From: Corella eumyota
Lineage: Eukaryota > Chordata > Ascidiacea > Phlebobranchia > Corellidae
Length of the DNA: 64,000 nt
Assembly: GCA_963082875.1 (NCBI GenBank)
Contig: OY720103.1
Span: forward strand, 11,284,001-11,348,000
Reading direction: 5' to 3'
The notes below the pieces were generated by a model. It ran no database searches. It saw only the letters and a program-made list of their open reading frames with translations, and was not told where the DNA came from. Positions 1 through 11,058 of the stretch are shown in pieces; the stretch's first letter is position 1, and each line of letters opens with the position of its first letter. Made by a program: the position numbers and the translations under genes.

Positions 1-925
1 TTAATTTTCCACAGGCGCGTTGAGAATGGTGAAAGTGTGAAACAATTTTGCGTGATATAGCGACGGTGTCAATAACTGAACGCTGGCCATTTTTTAGCGC
101 GTTTTGAACAATAAGGTTTAAAGTGTGTGCCATACATCGTATCCCAGTAATGTTGCCCTCTCGCAAGGCCTTGACTACATTTGTCGCATTATCACTTACA
201 ACGTAGTCGAAATTAACTCCCCAGTTTAGCTCTTGTTTTCGTATTTCATCAAGAATCGCATTGTATGTATGGGAGCCTTCCAATTCATTGCAAGCAAGAA
301 CGTATGCAAACTGGCAAAGATCACCTTTGACCCATGATAAAAAATTTATTGTTATACTCATGTATGCTATATTTTGAAGGCTTGTCCACACGTCGGTGGT
401 TGCACTTACAGTGCCCACTTTGTTAGCTAAAGTTGTCATAATTTTTTTCTTAACCTGGTTAAAAATATTTGGTAAGGCTTGTTTTGTTACGAATTTGCGT
501 GATGGCATATTGAATCGTGGTTGAATTTCGGCAATTAAACGCCGAAATCCCTGATTATCAACAACGGATAAAGGTAGGAAATCGACTGCGATCATTTCGC
601 ATATTAACCTTGTTATGGTTTTTGCTGTTGGATGTGTTTGCGGGTAACATTGCTTTTTCGAAATAACTTCTTCCAAAGTTTGTTGAGAAGTTCGCTTTGC
701 ACCTGACGTGCCTGCGTTGGGAGGAACTTGAGTATCCTGATCTTGCTTAGCTTTAATGTCAATGTTGTGTCTCAGTAAAAGATGCCTTATCATTGAAGTT
801 GTAGTAAAACTTGCCTGACTATTGCCGCGACTAATTAAGCAATTACACATACTACATATTGCCTTTGTGTTGTCATTGGCACTTTCATCAAAATACGACC
901 ATACCTTGGATGATTTAGAAGACAT
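1..925 (-). CDS. hAT-family transposase, N-terminal part (runs off left edge)
   Basis: An uninterrupted reading frame on the minus strand starts at ATG 923-925 (MSSKSSKVWSYFDES) and is still open at base 1, giving 308 codons. Residues about 8-55 form a BED zinc finger: a SKVWSYF entry, ICSMCN as the Cys pair, and RHLLLRH as the His pair. A short linker then leads into the hAT RNase-H-like region, with the family signature SATTDVWTS followed by YMSITINF, then VVSDNATNVVKAL and CMAHTLNLIVQNAL. These match ZBED/hAT transposases, which cut and paste DNA through short terminal inverted repeats. The C-terminal catalytic part and dimerisation domain lie outside the window. No break is seen in the visible part, so the element may be young. 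The family assignment is confident; activity is not known. Confidence 0.9.
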   Translation of the reverse strand, partial: MSSKSSKVWSYFDESANDNTKAICSMCNCLISRGNSQASFTTTSMIRHLLLRHNIDIKAKQDQDTQVPPNAGTSGAKRTSQQTLEEVISKKQCYPQTHPTAKTITRLICEMIAVDFLPLSVVDNQGFRRLIAEIQPRFNMPSRKFVTKQALPNIFNQVKKKIMTTLANKVGTVSATTDVWTSLQNIAYMSITINFLSWVKGDLCQFAYVLACNELEGSHTYNAILDEIRKQELNWGVNFDYVVSDNATNVVKALREGNITGIRCMAHTLNLIVQNALKNGQRSVIDTVAISRKIVSHFHHSQRACGKL

Positions 926-1322
926 ATTCTTGGCTTATAAAGTTTTGACAGTGAACAATACTACTTTAAATAACATAGAATTAAATAACAAAATATGGCA
1001 AGCAAATTGCGCAACAATCAAATTGACAAACAAATAAGAAAAAAAACGTTATTGCGAAACAAGAGCACTTTTTATTAAGTAAAAAGTGTATTTGTTGCGC
1101 AATCGTTGCTTAAATAACGTAATATAATTGAGAGTAATTTATAATTTATTAGAAGAAGGCAAACTTCGTGTATTTTTATGTAAAGAAAATCGTATACTAT
1201 CTTAAATGACAAATTATTACTCGGTGTCCGAGTACCAAATAATGCTCGACGAGCACGAGTATTAAAATATTCCTAATACTCGGGCCGAGTACTCGGACTC
1301 GGATTCGATTGGCCCATCCCTA
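1..1322 (-). mobile_element. hAT DNA transposon, right-hand end
   Basis: The element ends at about 1322 with a terminus that reads TAGGGATGGGCC on the minus strand, a typical hAT end. The inner flank (1210-1312) is rich in repeated CTCGG/CCGAG subterminal motifs. From 1323 onward the sequence is homologous to the copy B intron starting at 13254 (GTAACTATCATG), which gives an independent right boundary. The insertion separates copy A from its 5' exons, which must lie left of the window if they still exist. The 926-1200 part is the non-coding 5' region of the transposase. Confidence 0.8.
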
Positions 1323-1924
1323 GTAACTATCATGTTTATCTTATTAAAGATCATGTTAATTAAAATTGAAAATTGGGATAAAACTTAAACTAAATCTTTA
1401 ACATGAAAAAAGAAAAACTTAAAAAGTTAATCCAATTTGGAATAACTTTTCTGTTAGATTTTCTCATTATAACAATAAATTATTAAACTCCCAATAACAA
1501 CAAACCACCCTTCTACATGTTTTAATAACCTTATTGTTGGATTGTAATTCAAACTACTGTCAATAATGTAACACTATTTCTTTTTAAATTAAATAATCTT
1601 TAAAAGTTTTTGCAAAATGTTATCTAAACCTAGTTTTCTTTGACATGTTATTTTTCTTTGACATAAGTCAAAATTAAGTATAAGACGCAAGGGATAAATA
1701 AAATCATCATTTCTACATTCAGCGATTTTTTGTTAACAATTACATATGGCTTCGATATTACGCACTTCTAACTTTCCATATTTCTTATTTTAGTACTACC
1801 CCCGAAATAGAAGCTCGCATGAGTTACTGTGTAAATGTACATCATGCAAAAACAACAGCTTATTTCAAATAATTTTAATTAACGAAGTGTGTTAAAATGT
1901 TAGTCAAATTTTATGATTTTGCAG

Positions 1925-4900
1925 GACTTGGACGAAAATGATCCAGGTACTTTAAAGGGTAAGAAATTGGATGAAGCTGGAACAACAGAACCGATAAAGC
2001 AAAAAGGGAAGTTTAGTCAAAAAACATATGAACCTGAAGCTTCTGTGAGTTTTATGTTAATTGCAAAATAAATTTATTAAAAAAAAACAGCATGGTTTAA
2101 TAGTTTTAAAACTGGGCTCTTTTATGGCACTATAAACATTACAACTTTTTGTATGAAGAATTACTTGTCCATTTACACTTAATGTACAAATAAAATAATA
2201 TAAATCAAGTTAAAAATTATTTTAAAAAATGTTATATTCTGTTTTTTTTATGATGTATAGGATTTAAAGACAATAAAAAAGTTGGACGAAACTAAAACAA
2301 CTCAACCCACAAAGTGGAAAAAAGAATTTGTTGAAAAAACCCCTGACCCAAAATCTTCAGTAGGTTTATTAACATTACTTGTAATAAAAATTAACAAAAA
2401 ATTTAAAATAAATGAAATTTCACTAGCAAAATCTTGTAATTATTAATTTTACCAATCATTTTATTAAATTTTTTTTTTTTTTTGCTAATAAACAATGTAT
2501 AAAGGTTGCCAATATAGAATGAAATTTGGCAAAACAATATTAAGTAAAAAAAATATTGCATTGTTTCTGACATTAACTTTATTGTATAAATTAAAACAAA
2601 TTCTTGTTATTTTTTAAAGTAAAATTAAATTATCTATAATTTCCTTAGTGTAGTTTTATGTTGAATTCTATGGTTGTATCAAATTACATAAGTTTCTTTG
2701 TTTTAGAAATTATCAGGTGTTTTGTCTTTAGTAGTTAAGTTGTGTTTTTAAGTCTAAAGCTAATTCTCTTTTAGCACTAACAACAGCTCATTTTAAATAA
2801 TTTTATTTAAAGTGTATAAAAAATGTTAATTCAATTTTATAATTTTGCAGGCATTGGACGAAAATGTTCCAGGTATTTTAAAGGGTAAGATTTCAGATGA
2901 AGCTGGAACAACTGAACCGATAAAGCAAAGAAAGGAATTTAGTCAAAAAACATCTGAACTTGAAGCTTCTGTGAGTTTTATGTTAATTGCAGATTAAATT
3001 TATTAAAGAATGACGGCATGGTGTAGGAGTTGGAAAACTCGGCTCTTTTATGGCACTATAAACATTACAAACTTTTGTATGAAGAATTACCATTTACACT
3101 TAATGTACAAATAAAATAATATAAATCAATTTAAAATTTATTTTAAAAATGTTATATTCTGTTTTTTTATGGTGTATAGGACTTAAAGACAATAAAAAAG
3201 TTGGATGAAACTAAAACAACTGAACCCGCAAAGTGGGAGGAAGAATTTGATAAATCTTCCTTAAGTTTAAATAAATTTTTTAAGACAAAGTAGGACTAAA
3301 AAACGAAAAAAACATTTCTTTGCAATCTTCTAAAATATTAATTTATGTTAACAACACCAATCCAAAAGATGTAGATAATTAAAAATTTTTGTCTGGCATT
3401 ATTTATTACTTTTAAACAGCTTGATCTGTTTTTAAAAAAGTTTAAACCGTATAGAGCAGGGGTCAGCAACTTTTTCGCATTGCGAAACGATTTAAAACTG
3501 AATATTTTTTTGCGGAACAGACTTTAAAAAATCCAAATGTTCACCAATAAAAATGTATCAAGTTTAAAGTATTTAATTCCTATATCAAATCGATGATTAA
3601 CATTTTTTAATGTTTTAAAGACAAAATAAGCTTACAAATCGCAAACTAATCACCTTTCTGTTGTAAAGCATTTTAACTCGAAAAAGTATGTGGCTCGATA
3701 ACGTACGGCTGACAAACTGGCACTGGGCGTGGGCCTGGTGGTTGTGACCACTAGTATAATGTATATACTAATTTTTTTGCATTTAATTATTGCAATAACA
3801 TGTGGTTCAAAATTATTTGTTTAATTTTAATTAATAAAAAATAATTCGATATATATTTCTTAAATTTATACAAATGACTTTGTTTATAAATCTATATTTA
3901 AGCTAGCTTGAACTAATAAAAAAAAATTTAAAGGTTTTACTATAATGAAAGCTTTTATACATACATATATAATTAATATTTATAATTTAGATCTATCATG
4001 GTTATACCCATTCTCCTATACGAATAACATCAAGTGAAAAGGGATTTGATGTAAGAACTACAACATCACTTTTTTTTCCTGTTTTTATAATTAAATTTAT
4101 TAAAATTATATTCTTTGTCTTTTTAAGAGGCGTTATTTCATAAATCAAGTTTTTTTGTTATAGTAAATTCAAAATTTAAAGCAAACTTAAAAAATTAATC
4201 CAAATTGGAATAACTTTTCTGTTAGATTTTATATTTATAGCAATAAATTATTAAACTTCCAATAACAACAAACCACCCTTCTACTTGTTTTAATAATTAA
4301 ATTCAAGTTGGTTATTAAATAAAAGTTAAATTTGTTAAAAGTATTAAACTAATTATTACAAAATATATTACTAACATGTTATACTTTTATAGATTAAAAT
4401 TAATGGAGTTGTTTATCCAAAAGATGTCGATAAACTTGTTGACAAATTACAAAGTTCAACCAAACCAGTTGAGTTATGGGTGTGTCCAACTTTTAAGAAT
4501 GGCAGTTTAACAATGTTTACTCACCAAGTTCTTCCAATAATAAAAGAAAAATCAAACATAAAGGTAAACAATATTTGTTATTGTTTGTAGCATTGGAAGT
4601 TCAATTAAACTCTGTTATTTAAATGTATTTTAATAAATTTATTAATGTAAATAGAGTTTTGTATTTTATTTATTTGTTTAAAAATCAATATATTCGTTAA
4701 AATATTTAAAAATGAAAAAACTGATATTTATTGTAATTCTCTGTTTTGAATGAAGTATTAAATATTAGGTTAGTTTTATGAACCTAGGGCGCAACAAACT
4801 CTCAATTGATGACATCACAAAGCTGTGTGATTGTTTACACAAAATAAAAGATTTATGGCTTTATGGTTGTGATATTGATTCTAAAGGGCAAGAATTACTG

Positions 4901-7900
4901 AGAGTTGCAAGATATAAGAATGCAAAGGTTTGTAAATATGTAAACAAATTTAGGCAAACTAATTCAATTTTACAAAAAACCTTATTTATTTTGTTTAGTA
5001 TTAGCTTTAAATAACAATTTTTGTGCCGAATTTCATTTAATTTATTAAACGTATGCTGATAAAACAACTTATTTTGAAGTTACATGCAACATACACATAT
5101 AAGATCAATGTTATTAAAATGCTAATTTTTTTAGAAAACTAAAATTATAGGTGTTCATGGTTTACCTGAAGATTATTTAAACCTACAAAAACCATCTGAT
5201 CAACTAACTACAGATATAGTCAAACTAACATCTACTCAGGTAATATAAAATTTTGCTGAACTTCTATGTAGAGAGAGAGCATGGAACAATAATTTACCAG
5301 TTTATCATACCAGTTTATTTACAACTTTTATTTTGATACCACTTTACTTATTATATTAAATATTTGAAATGTAATAGGGTTCAAACCCAAGATTTTAACA
5401 AAAGAAACAAAAAGCTAAGTAACTTACATCATTAGTAATAAAAAATACAGTGTGCAACATAATGTCATGATGTTAATATTAACAATAGCAACACAGCAGA
5501 TAATAAATTACTCGAAGGTGCCTTACTTACTTATTAAAATTCAATTTAACTTTCTTGTCAAAATTTGAGTCAAAATTCAATTTTATGTCTTAAAACTGCA
5601 AATCTGATTATTTTATTCAGGCAAATAAAGCTGATGATCCTTCTGTAACCACAACAATGACATGTAAAATGTTGACATTTACCCAAGACTGCTTTAAATC
5701 TGGGCAGACTAGCAGTGAAGAGTTGACCAAGTTGACTAAACTAGCCTACAACGGAATAATGGAAAAAGAAATTGTATTTGAAAACTATGGATCTAAAAAA
5801 ATTGATCACTGGGAAAGATTGATAGGATTTAAAAATGCTAAAACTAGACAAAACCTATTTAAAGGGGTAGAACACATGAAATATTCAAATTTAGATTGGC
5901 AAGACTTTCTCTGTGCAGTTTACATGATTCAACCTCTTTCTCTGGATGAGTTTGAATCCACATTTACCTGGTTAATGGAAAATTTAAGAACAAAAACTTT
6001 TCAGTTTAATGTGTGCAAATTTCTTTATGGTTTGTGTAATGAACAAAACTCAAAGAAAGTAAAGAAGATGTTGGATCTAGAAACTGATTTAACACAAAAG
6101 AGAAATATTTTGTTCAACTACCTTAGTTATTACTTAGAACATCGGTATTTTCCAAATCTTCTTTTTTTGTATAAATTAACAAAAGAATATGGAAGAGAAC
6201 TTGCAGATTGGGTTATTAAACATTTACCTTTAGAAGTGTATATCAGTGACGATATTTATCCCAATGATGTTACAAGTCTCGTCGAAATCCTTCAACTTTC
6301 AATTACACCATTGGAGTTAGATGTACTTCATCCAACTTTTGAGGATGGCAGTTTAACAATGTTTTCTCACCAAGTTCTTCCGATAATAAAAGAAAAATCA
6401 AGCATAAAGGTAAACAAATACTTTTTTGTTCTTGTACAATTTTTGTTTTAAATTAGTTAAGATATTTAAAAATTAGTTTTAAACAATCCTTTATTTTATA
6501 GATTTAGTTGATTCTAGTAAGTACTTGTAATAAAACAATTTTACAAATTTACTAAATATTAGGTTAGTTTTATGAACCTAAGTGACAACAAACTCTCACT
6601 TGATGACATCACAAAGCTGTGTGATTGTTTGCACAAAATTAAAATATTGGACCTTTATGATTGTGAAGTTGATTCTGAAGGACGAGAATTACTGAGAGTT
6701 GCAAGAAATAAGAATGCAAAGGTTTGTAAATATGTTTTGTATACTGTAGCTTAATTTTATGATTTTTAGGTTTTTGATACAATTTGGCATTTCTGAATAT
6801 TGTTATGAGAAATGTGATATGTTTTGTATAATATTTAATGCAGTTAAAATTACCAACAACTAAAATATTTGGAGTTTCTGGTTTGCCAGAAGAATATTCC
6901 ACTGCACAAGATCAATCTGATCAATCATTAACCAAACCAGTAACACTAAAAACTAGCCAGGTAACTAAAAAACTAGGTGATTTTTATGTGTAAAATTATT
7001 GACTAAATCATTGAAAAATTCAAATATGATTTAAATGTTTTTTTTTCGTTTATAGGCTGAAAATTTAACTGCATCAGGAATTGAAGTTATATATGAGGAT
7101 AAATCTGGTAAGTTTGCCATAATACTTTATTTAATTTTTATCTTTAGTTTTATTGATTTAATCAATTTTGTTAATTTGGGTTTTCATTGATTGTTTACAG
7201 CTTTTTTTTGATAAACTAAGATTAAAATATATCATATTGCTATTAAGACACTGTAACCAAGGTGATCGGTGTAAAAGGAGGCAGAGTTGAAGTATCGGGA
7301 TGTTACATTGATATTCCTGAAGGTGCACTTGATGAGGATGTTCAAATTACTGTCCATGTTGTTCGTTGTCATGATATTACTCTCCCCACCAAGGTATTTG
7401 CTTTTACAAAGTTGTTTAACATATACTTAACATACAAAAAAGCATTTGCTTTTGTTTAGTTATCTAATTACTTTGTTTAAACCAATAATATTTTTTTTAG
7501 GAAAACCCAACATATTTGTTGACTCCACAATTAGAATGCTTGCCACATGGATTGAAGTTTAATGTTCCAGTTACAATATCTCTTTCCACCCCATTTTACT
7601 CAACTACTGGAACCTGTGTTGTTACGGTAATTCTTAATTTGATTTTATCATTTTTATATAGAATGTTATTTCTGATTTTAAACAAATTAAAGTAGATTAA
7701 ACTGTTATTTTAAGCCTCAAGTAAGTAAAGACAAAGTAGTTTGGGAAGATCTTGATGAACTTATTTTGGGAAAATCTCACACAGTTCGGTTTCAAGTTGA
7801 CCATTTATCTTGGTAAATAGTTTAACTAATTATTAAAGCACCATTTTAATAAGTAATGTTTAAGGTTTAGGACATAACAGTTCGGTTACTATTGTATGGT

Positions 7901-8777
7901 TACTATGTTATAAAATCTTTAAGGTTTCAAGTTATAGCGTCTTGGCTGTTTGGAGTGTCCCAGTATCTTAGGAATCCTGAAAAGAAACAGATTTTTCACT
8001 GCTTTAACGAAAAGGAAAAGGCCTTTTTAACTTTAAATATTATTGACTTTGACATGCAGAATTTACTCAAACAAAATGAAACTCAAGCTTTTATGGCAAT
8101 TGTGTCTTCAAGGTTAGAAAAAATAAGATTTTTTCTTCCTGTATTGTAAGAAAATTATTTTTAATCTTTTTAATATTTTTAGAATGAATGACAGAGTAGA
8201 GGTCAAGATTGAACATCAGGAGTTTGAAACAGTTTCTAAAATCTATGCTGGTAAAGCCTTTATATCCGATGTGATTGAAATAAAACCAAAACCAGAGTTT
8301 GAGAACAAAACTCCTCCACATGAAATATTTCATTTTTCCGTTACAAATCTTTCAACTCAAATTTATCAAGAAGGAAGATTTGAATATCCTAGATACACAG
8401 GACCAAGTATATATCTTGTATAAAATAACAACCCACCAGTTTTCTTAACAATTAAATATGTATAAGATTGTTGGCTATAAGATTATTGATGTAATATAAG
8501 TTAACCATTGACTTTCTATTATCACCATATTGATATAAAGGACTATACTCTTTCAACACTATACTCTTTAATATATGGTAATAAACATATTGATAAGGTT
8601 ATGTAGGAAAATACAAAAAAGTTTCATTTAAATTGTTGGTTTATAAAGTATTTTCTACAGTAAACCTTGTTGTTGGAGGAACTATGGTTCAAAATCAAGG
8701 AACACCTGAGACACAGAATCAAGAAATACAGGAGGTCCAAAATCCAGGTCCTAATATACAACTTGAAGATGCATTTG
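1925..8777 (+). CDS. Copy A: NLR-like LRR-ZU5-UPA receptor gene, 5' end missing
   Basis: Exons read by homology between copies and GT-AG sites: 1925-2044 and 2261-2359 (DLDEN and DLKT charged repeats), 2851-2970 and 3180-3260 (same pair again), 3991-4050 (HSPI exon), 4393-4563, 4769-4927 and 5135-5239 (first LRR module), 5621-6409 (winged helix/HD2-like plus LRR), 6563-6721 and 6844-6960 (second LRR module), 7056-7107, 7248-7393 and 7501-7626 (ZU5), 7715-7812, 7924-8112 and 8183-8423 (ZU5 end and UPA), possible tail 8661-8777. The predicted self-cleavage site VDHLSW is spelled across the 7812/7924 splice. Odd points: the donor after 3260 is TT, not GT; the donor expected near 8403 reads GA, so the frame runs on to a stop at 8421-8423 (ending PSIYLV). 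The 8661 exon differs from all other tails. No NACHT is seen. Probably a decaying or shortened copy. Family call is confident; expression unknown. Confidence 0.72.
2497..2620 (+). pseudogene. Remnant of the membrane-anchor exon in copy A
   Basis: The stretch resembles the membrane-anchor reading frames of copy E at 47458 and 49355. It starts with the same MYKGCQYRMKFGK, but the frame runs into non-homologous codons and stops before a hydrophobic segment is complete. The acidic SSESEDE part that follows in copy E is missing here. A near-identical remnant lies at 46529-46649. It is best read as a leftover of a duplicated exon cassette inside the intron. Confidence 0.5.
3457..3752. mobile_element. 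hAT-type MITE in intron of copy A
   Basis: The element begins CAGGGGTCAGCAAC and ends GGTTGTGACCACT, imperfect inverted ends. It is flanked by GTATAGAG and GTATAATG, a degraded 8-bp target duplication. It is about 296 bp long with no reading frame. It sits between the charged-repeat exons and the HSPI exon, the same place as in copies B, E and F, so it entered before the genes duplicated. It is absent from D. Confidence 0.7.
5621..6409 (+). other. Exon for winged-helix/HD2-like NLR segment, copy A
   Basis: This 263-codon phase-0 exon is the most constant part of the family. The segment LTKLAYNGIMEKEIVFEN resembles the winged-helix end of NLR NACHT modules (LAxxGlxxkkivF). MKYSNLDWQDFLCAVYMIQ matches the HD2 signature (fxHlsfQEFlaAlyl), and FNVCKFLYGLCNE resembles the next HD2 helix. 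The last ~55 residues (from YPNDVTSLVEIL) are an LRR homologous to the separate exon 4393-4563. There is no Walker A or B upstream in the exon or in the intron before it. The other copies are at 17674-18462, 38773-39555, 52081-52866 and 62231-63016. The NLR assignment is inference from motif pattern. Confidence 0.6.
7056..8423 (+). other. ZU5-UPA (FIIND-like) coding region, copy A
   Basis: ZU5 hallmarks are seen in order: GGRVEVSGCYIDIPEGAL, then DVQITVHVV, then a hydrophobic LLTPQLECLPHGLKF and PVTISLSTPF. The region ends in FQVDHLSWFQVIASW, aligned with the HFS segment at which PIDD and NLRP1-type FIINDs cut. The UPA-like half follows (WLFGVSQYL, FHFSVTNLS). In the known proteins ZU5 and UPA stay bound after cutting until the N-terminal part is destroyed. 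Here the cleavage residues would be His, Leu and Ser. UPA similarity is weaker than ZU5 similarity. Confidence 0.65.
8661..8777 (+). other. Possible alternative tail exon of copy A
   Basis: An acceptor (TTCTACAG) and donor (GTAAGC) frame 117 bases that stay open in the family's phase-1 frame. They encode VNLVVGGTMVQNQG, then a Gln/Pro-rich stretch, then NIQLEDAFG. It has the phases of the tail exons in copies B to E but no clear similarity to them. The donor of the preceding exon has become GA, so it may no longer be joined. No final exon was found after it in copy A. Confidence 0.35.
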
Positions 8778-8827
8778 GTAAGCATATTTATACCGGAAAT
8801 TGACTTTCTATAGTTCTTGGGTGGTAT

Positions 8828-9112
8828 TTTTTTGTATCCTATATCTTTATTCTCAATGTGGAAAGGTCGAATGCGCGACCTAAACATAGAATAACATTAG
8901 TTACTCCGACCCAGTCTTGAGTTACTTTAGCAGATTGGGATTTTATAAATTATAATTGCCCGGTAATTATGCTGCTGATTTAGTGTTGGCTTAACAGAAG
9001 TTTGTACCGTTTATAGCACCTTACTCAAGAGCACTACAGCATGAGGTCAGTGGTAATTAAACCCACGACTTCATGGTGGTGTAGCAAGTGTTCTTACTAC
9101 TACACCACTCTA
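8828..9112 (-). repeat. tRNA-derived SINE, minus strand
   Basis: Read on the minus strand it starts GAGTGGTGTAGTAGTAAGAAC, a box-A-like tRNA head. A box-B-like GGGTTTAATTACC follows, and a tRNA-unrelated body ends in CCACATTGAGAATAAAGATA. The same tail is found at 12690, 44270 and 54595. It lies directly behind copy A. Confidence 0.6.
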
Positions 9113-9261
9113 CCGGTTGTTTTTATATGTTTATAATTTGTGGATAACTCTTTAAACTTTTAATTTAAAAGATCCTAACCAACCATCTTCCAGCAATTTA
9201 ACCTAAACTAACTGGATCCTGGGTTGATATGAGTCCTTAAATGTTTGTTATATTTTTTAAC

Positions 9262-9375
9262 TTGTACATAATGCTTGAAAGTTTATATAAATTGAAGGTA
9301 TGTTATATTGTGAAGTGTAATGACTTGTTTTGGTTGCGACTCTTGCGGCTTTGGTCTACTTAATTTAAATAAGTC
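9262..9375 (+). repeat. Dispersed repeat, inverted relative to 49188-49300
   Basis: This block, including GAAGGTATGTTATATTGTGAAG and a GACTTGTTTTGGTTGCGACTCTTG core, is found as its reverse complement beside the minisatellite in copy E. No coding frame or transposon ends were recognised. Confidence 0.45.
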
Positions 9376-9639
9376 AACTGTCCCTGTAAAAACTTTAATT
9401 TGTAATTGGGATCAAAATGCATATTCTGTATGTAAAAATAGTTTAATATTTCATATTTTAATGGGCATTTTTTATTAGCTCTCACTGTAAAATGGACTCA
9501 CTTTTAATTAAAAATGACATTATTATACCTTTTTAACTTAACACCCTTATTCTTGCCTTATTTTTTATATATTATCTTTTATACCAAAAGATTATGCAAT
9601 CTTACAGTTATGTCAAATTCATATTTGAATTTTGTCTTT

Positions 9640-11058
9640 TTTTAATTAACTTTTGTAAGCAACTATGGTCCAGGTAAATTTAACACCTTTCTTTATATTT
9701 TTATATTTTACCCATAGCACTTATAACATGTTTTCGTTCCCCTTAATCTTGCTATAAGAAAAATTTTGTGACTTGCTTTTTTTAGTTAATTCTTTAAGAT
9801 TGTAGCCTATGCCTTGTTTTTTTTAGTTGTTTATTTTGTAAGTGTTTATGATTTGTGTTTTGGGGTCTTTTATCACATTTTCCGCTTTGTGTTTCGGGTG
9901 TTTTTTATTTCCTAGGATTTTATGCCTTGCTTTTTTTGGTTATTTTATGAGATTTTTGGATCTTGTCTTTTCGAGTTCTCTTTTCGTATAATCAAACTTA
10001 TGCCCCTATTTATTGACGTTTTTTTATGGCAAAACTGTGCTTATTGAAATAGTTGCATACATTTTTGTAAACATTTTATATTAACGGTTTTTTTTCTATT
10101 TGCACTGATAGTTTTTTGTTAGTTTTTAGAACTTAAAATTGTGCATGTTTTAATAGATTTCTAAAGTTTAATTTCGTTTTAAAAACTATAATTAGAAAGA
10201 ATGAATTTAATTGTGATAGGGTAGCCATTATTAATATGCTCTATTTTGCCTTATTAATCGAATATGGAAGGTTATCCATAGGCTTTAGTCAGGCGTCGCT
10301 ATTATTAAACTATTGCAATACCTGTATTTGGCCAAAACAACTGGTAGCAACCCATTAATGCGATACTTCGTACCTAAATTAATTGTAAATGTTATCGTAG
10401 GTTAACCGTCGGCATAGTGCAATGATCGAAATACTTTGCTTTACTACAGCCCCTACAGGTGCCTATGCGCTTCCACGTTGTAGCATCTAAGTCAATATAA
10501 ATGATGTGAATTCTTGAGTCAAAGCTCATTGACAAATTATTTATCGAACATTAGATAATAAAAAATTGTTAAGATTTTTTATTTGTTACGTTAATTATAT
10601 TAAGTTAATTAAAATCTAAGTTCAATATTATTATTTATTTCTATAAAAAACAGAGGTTATAAATTCTGTCACAAATCGGTTACTGGAGACACGCCAAAAC
10701 AAATAGTTGTAAAACTTCATAAACAGAAACTTAGTGATGTCAGAATTGAAAGTTAAATATTAATTAATCGTTGTGACGTTAAAGAATAATAGTTTTTGTT
10801 CGCTTAAATAAGTGTATTATTATGTAAGAATCATCGAATAATCGTAGTAGTTCGACAAACGCAACGCCTACGATTGATCTGATAATTGTTTTTTAATTAT
10901 ATTAATTTTAACAATATTTGACTTTTTATCTTTATAAGTTGATCTAGGAAACAGGAGTTTGGTTGTTAGAAAATTTAACTCAAAATATCTTTGATTTTAA
11001 GCAAGAAAAACTTTGAAGTATATCAGTCGATGAACGAATAATTTCTTAAATCATGGAT
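9640..11058 (+). promoter_or_regulatory. Conserved upstream block of copy B (type-1 promoter region)
   Basis: About 1.4 kb is shared in order with 30200-31737 (before D) and 56800-58200 (before F), and ends in each at the start exon ATGGAT-gtaag. The best conserved core (about 10290-10560) contains AACTGGTAG, TAACCGTCGGCATAGTGCAATG and CCCCTACAGGTGCCTATGCG, then CAAATCGGTTACTGGA and a GTGATGTCAG / GTGACGTTA pair. No shared frame with coding character was found. It probably holds promoter and 5' untranslated sequence; the exact start site cannot be placed. Confidence 0.55.

Noticed and set aside
822-1037. 71-codon plus-strand frame near the left edge
   Set aside because: It lies antisense to the clear BED-finger start of the hAT transposase and has no recognisable features.
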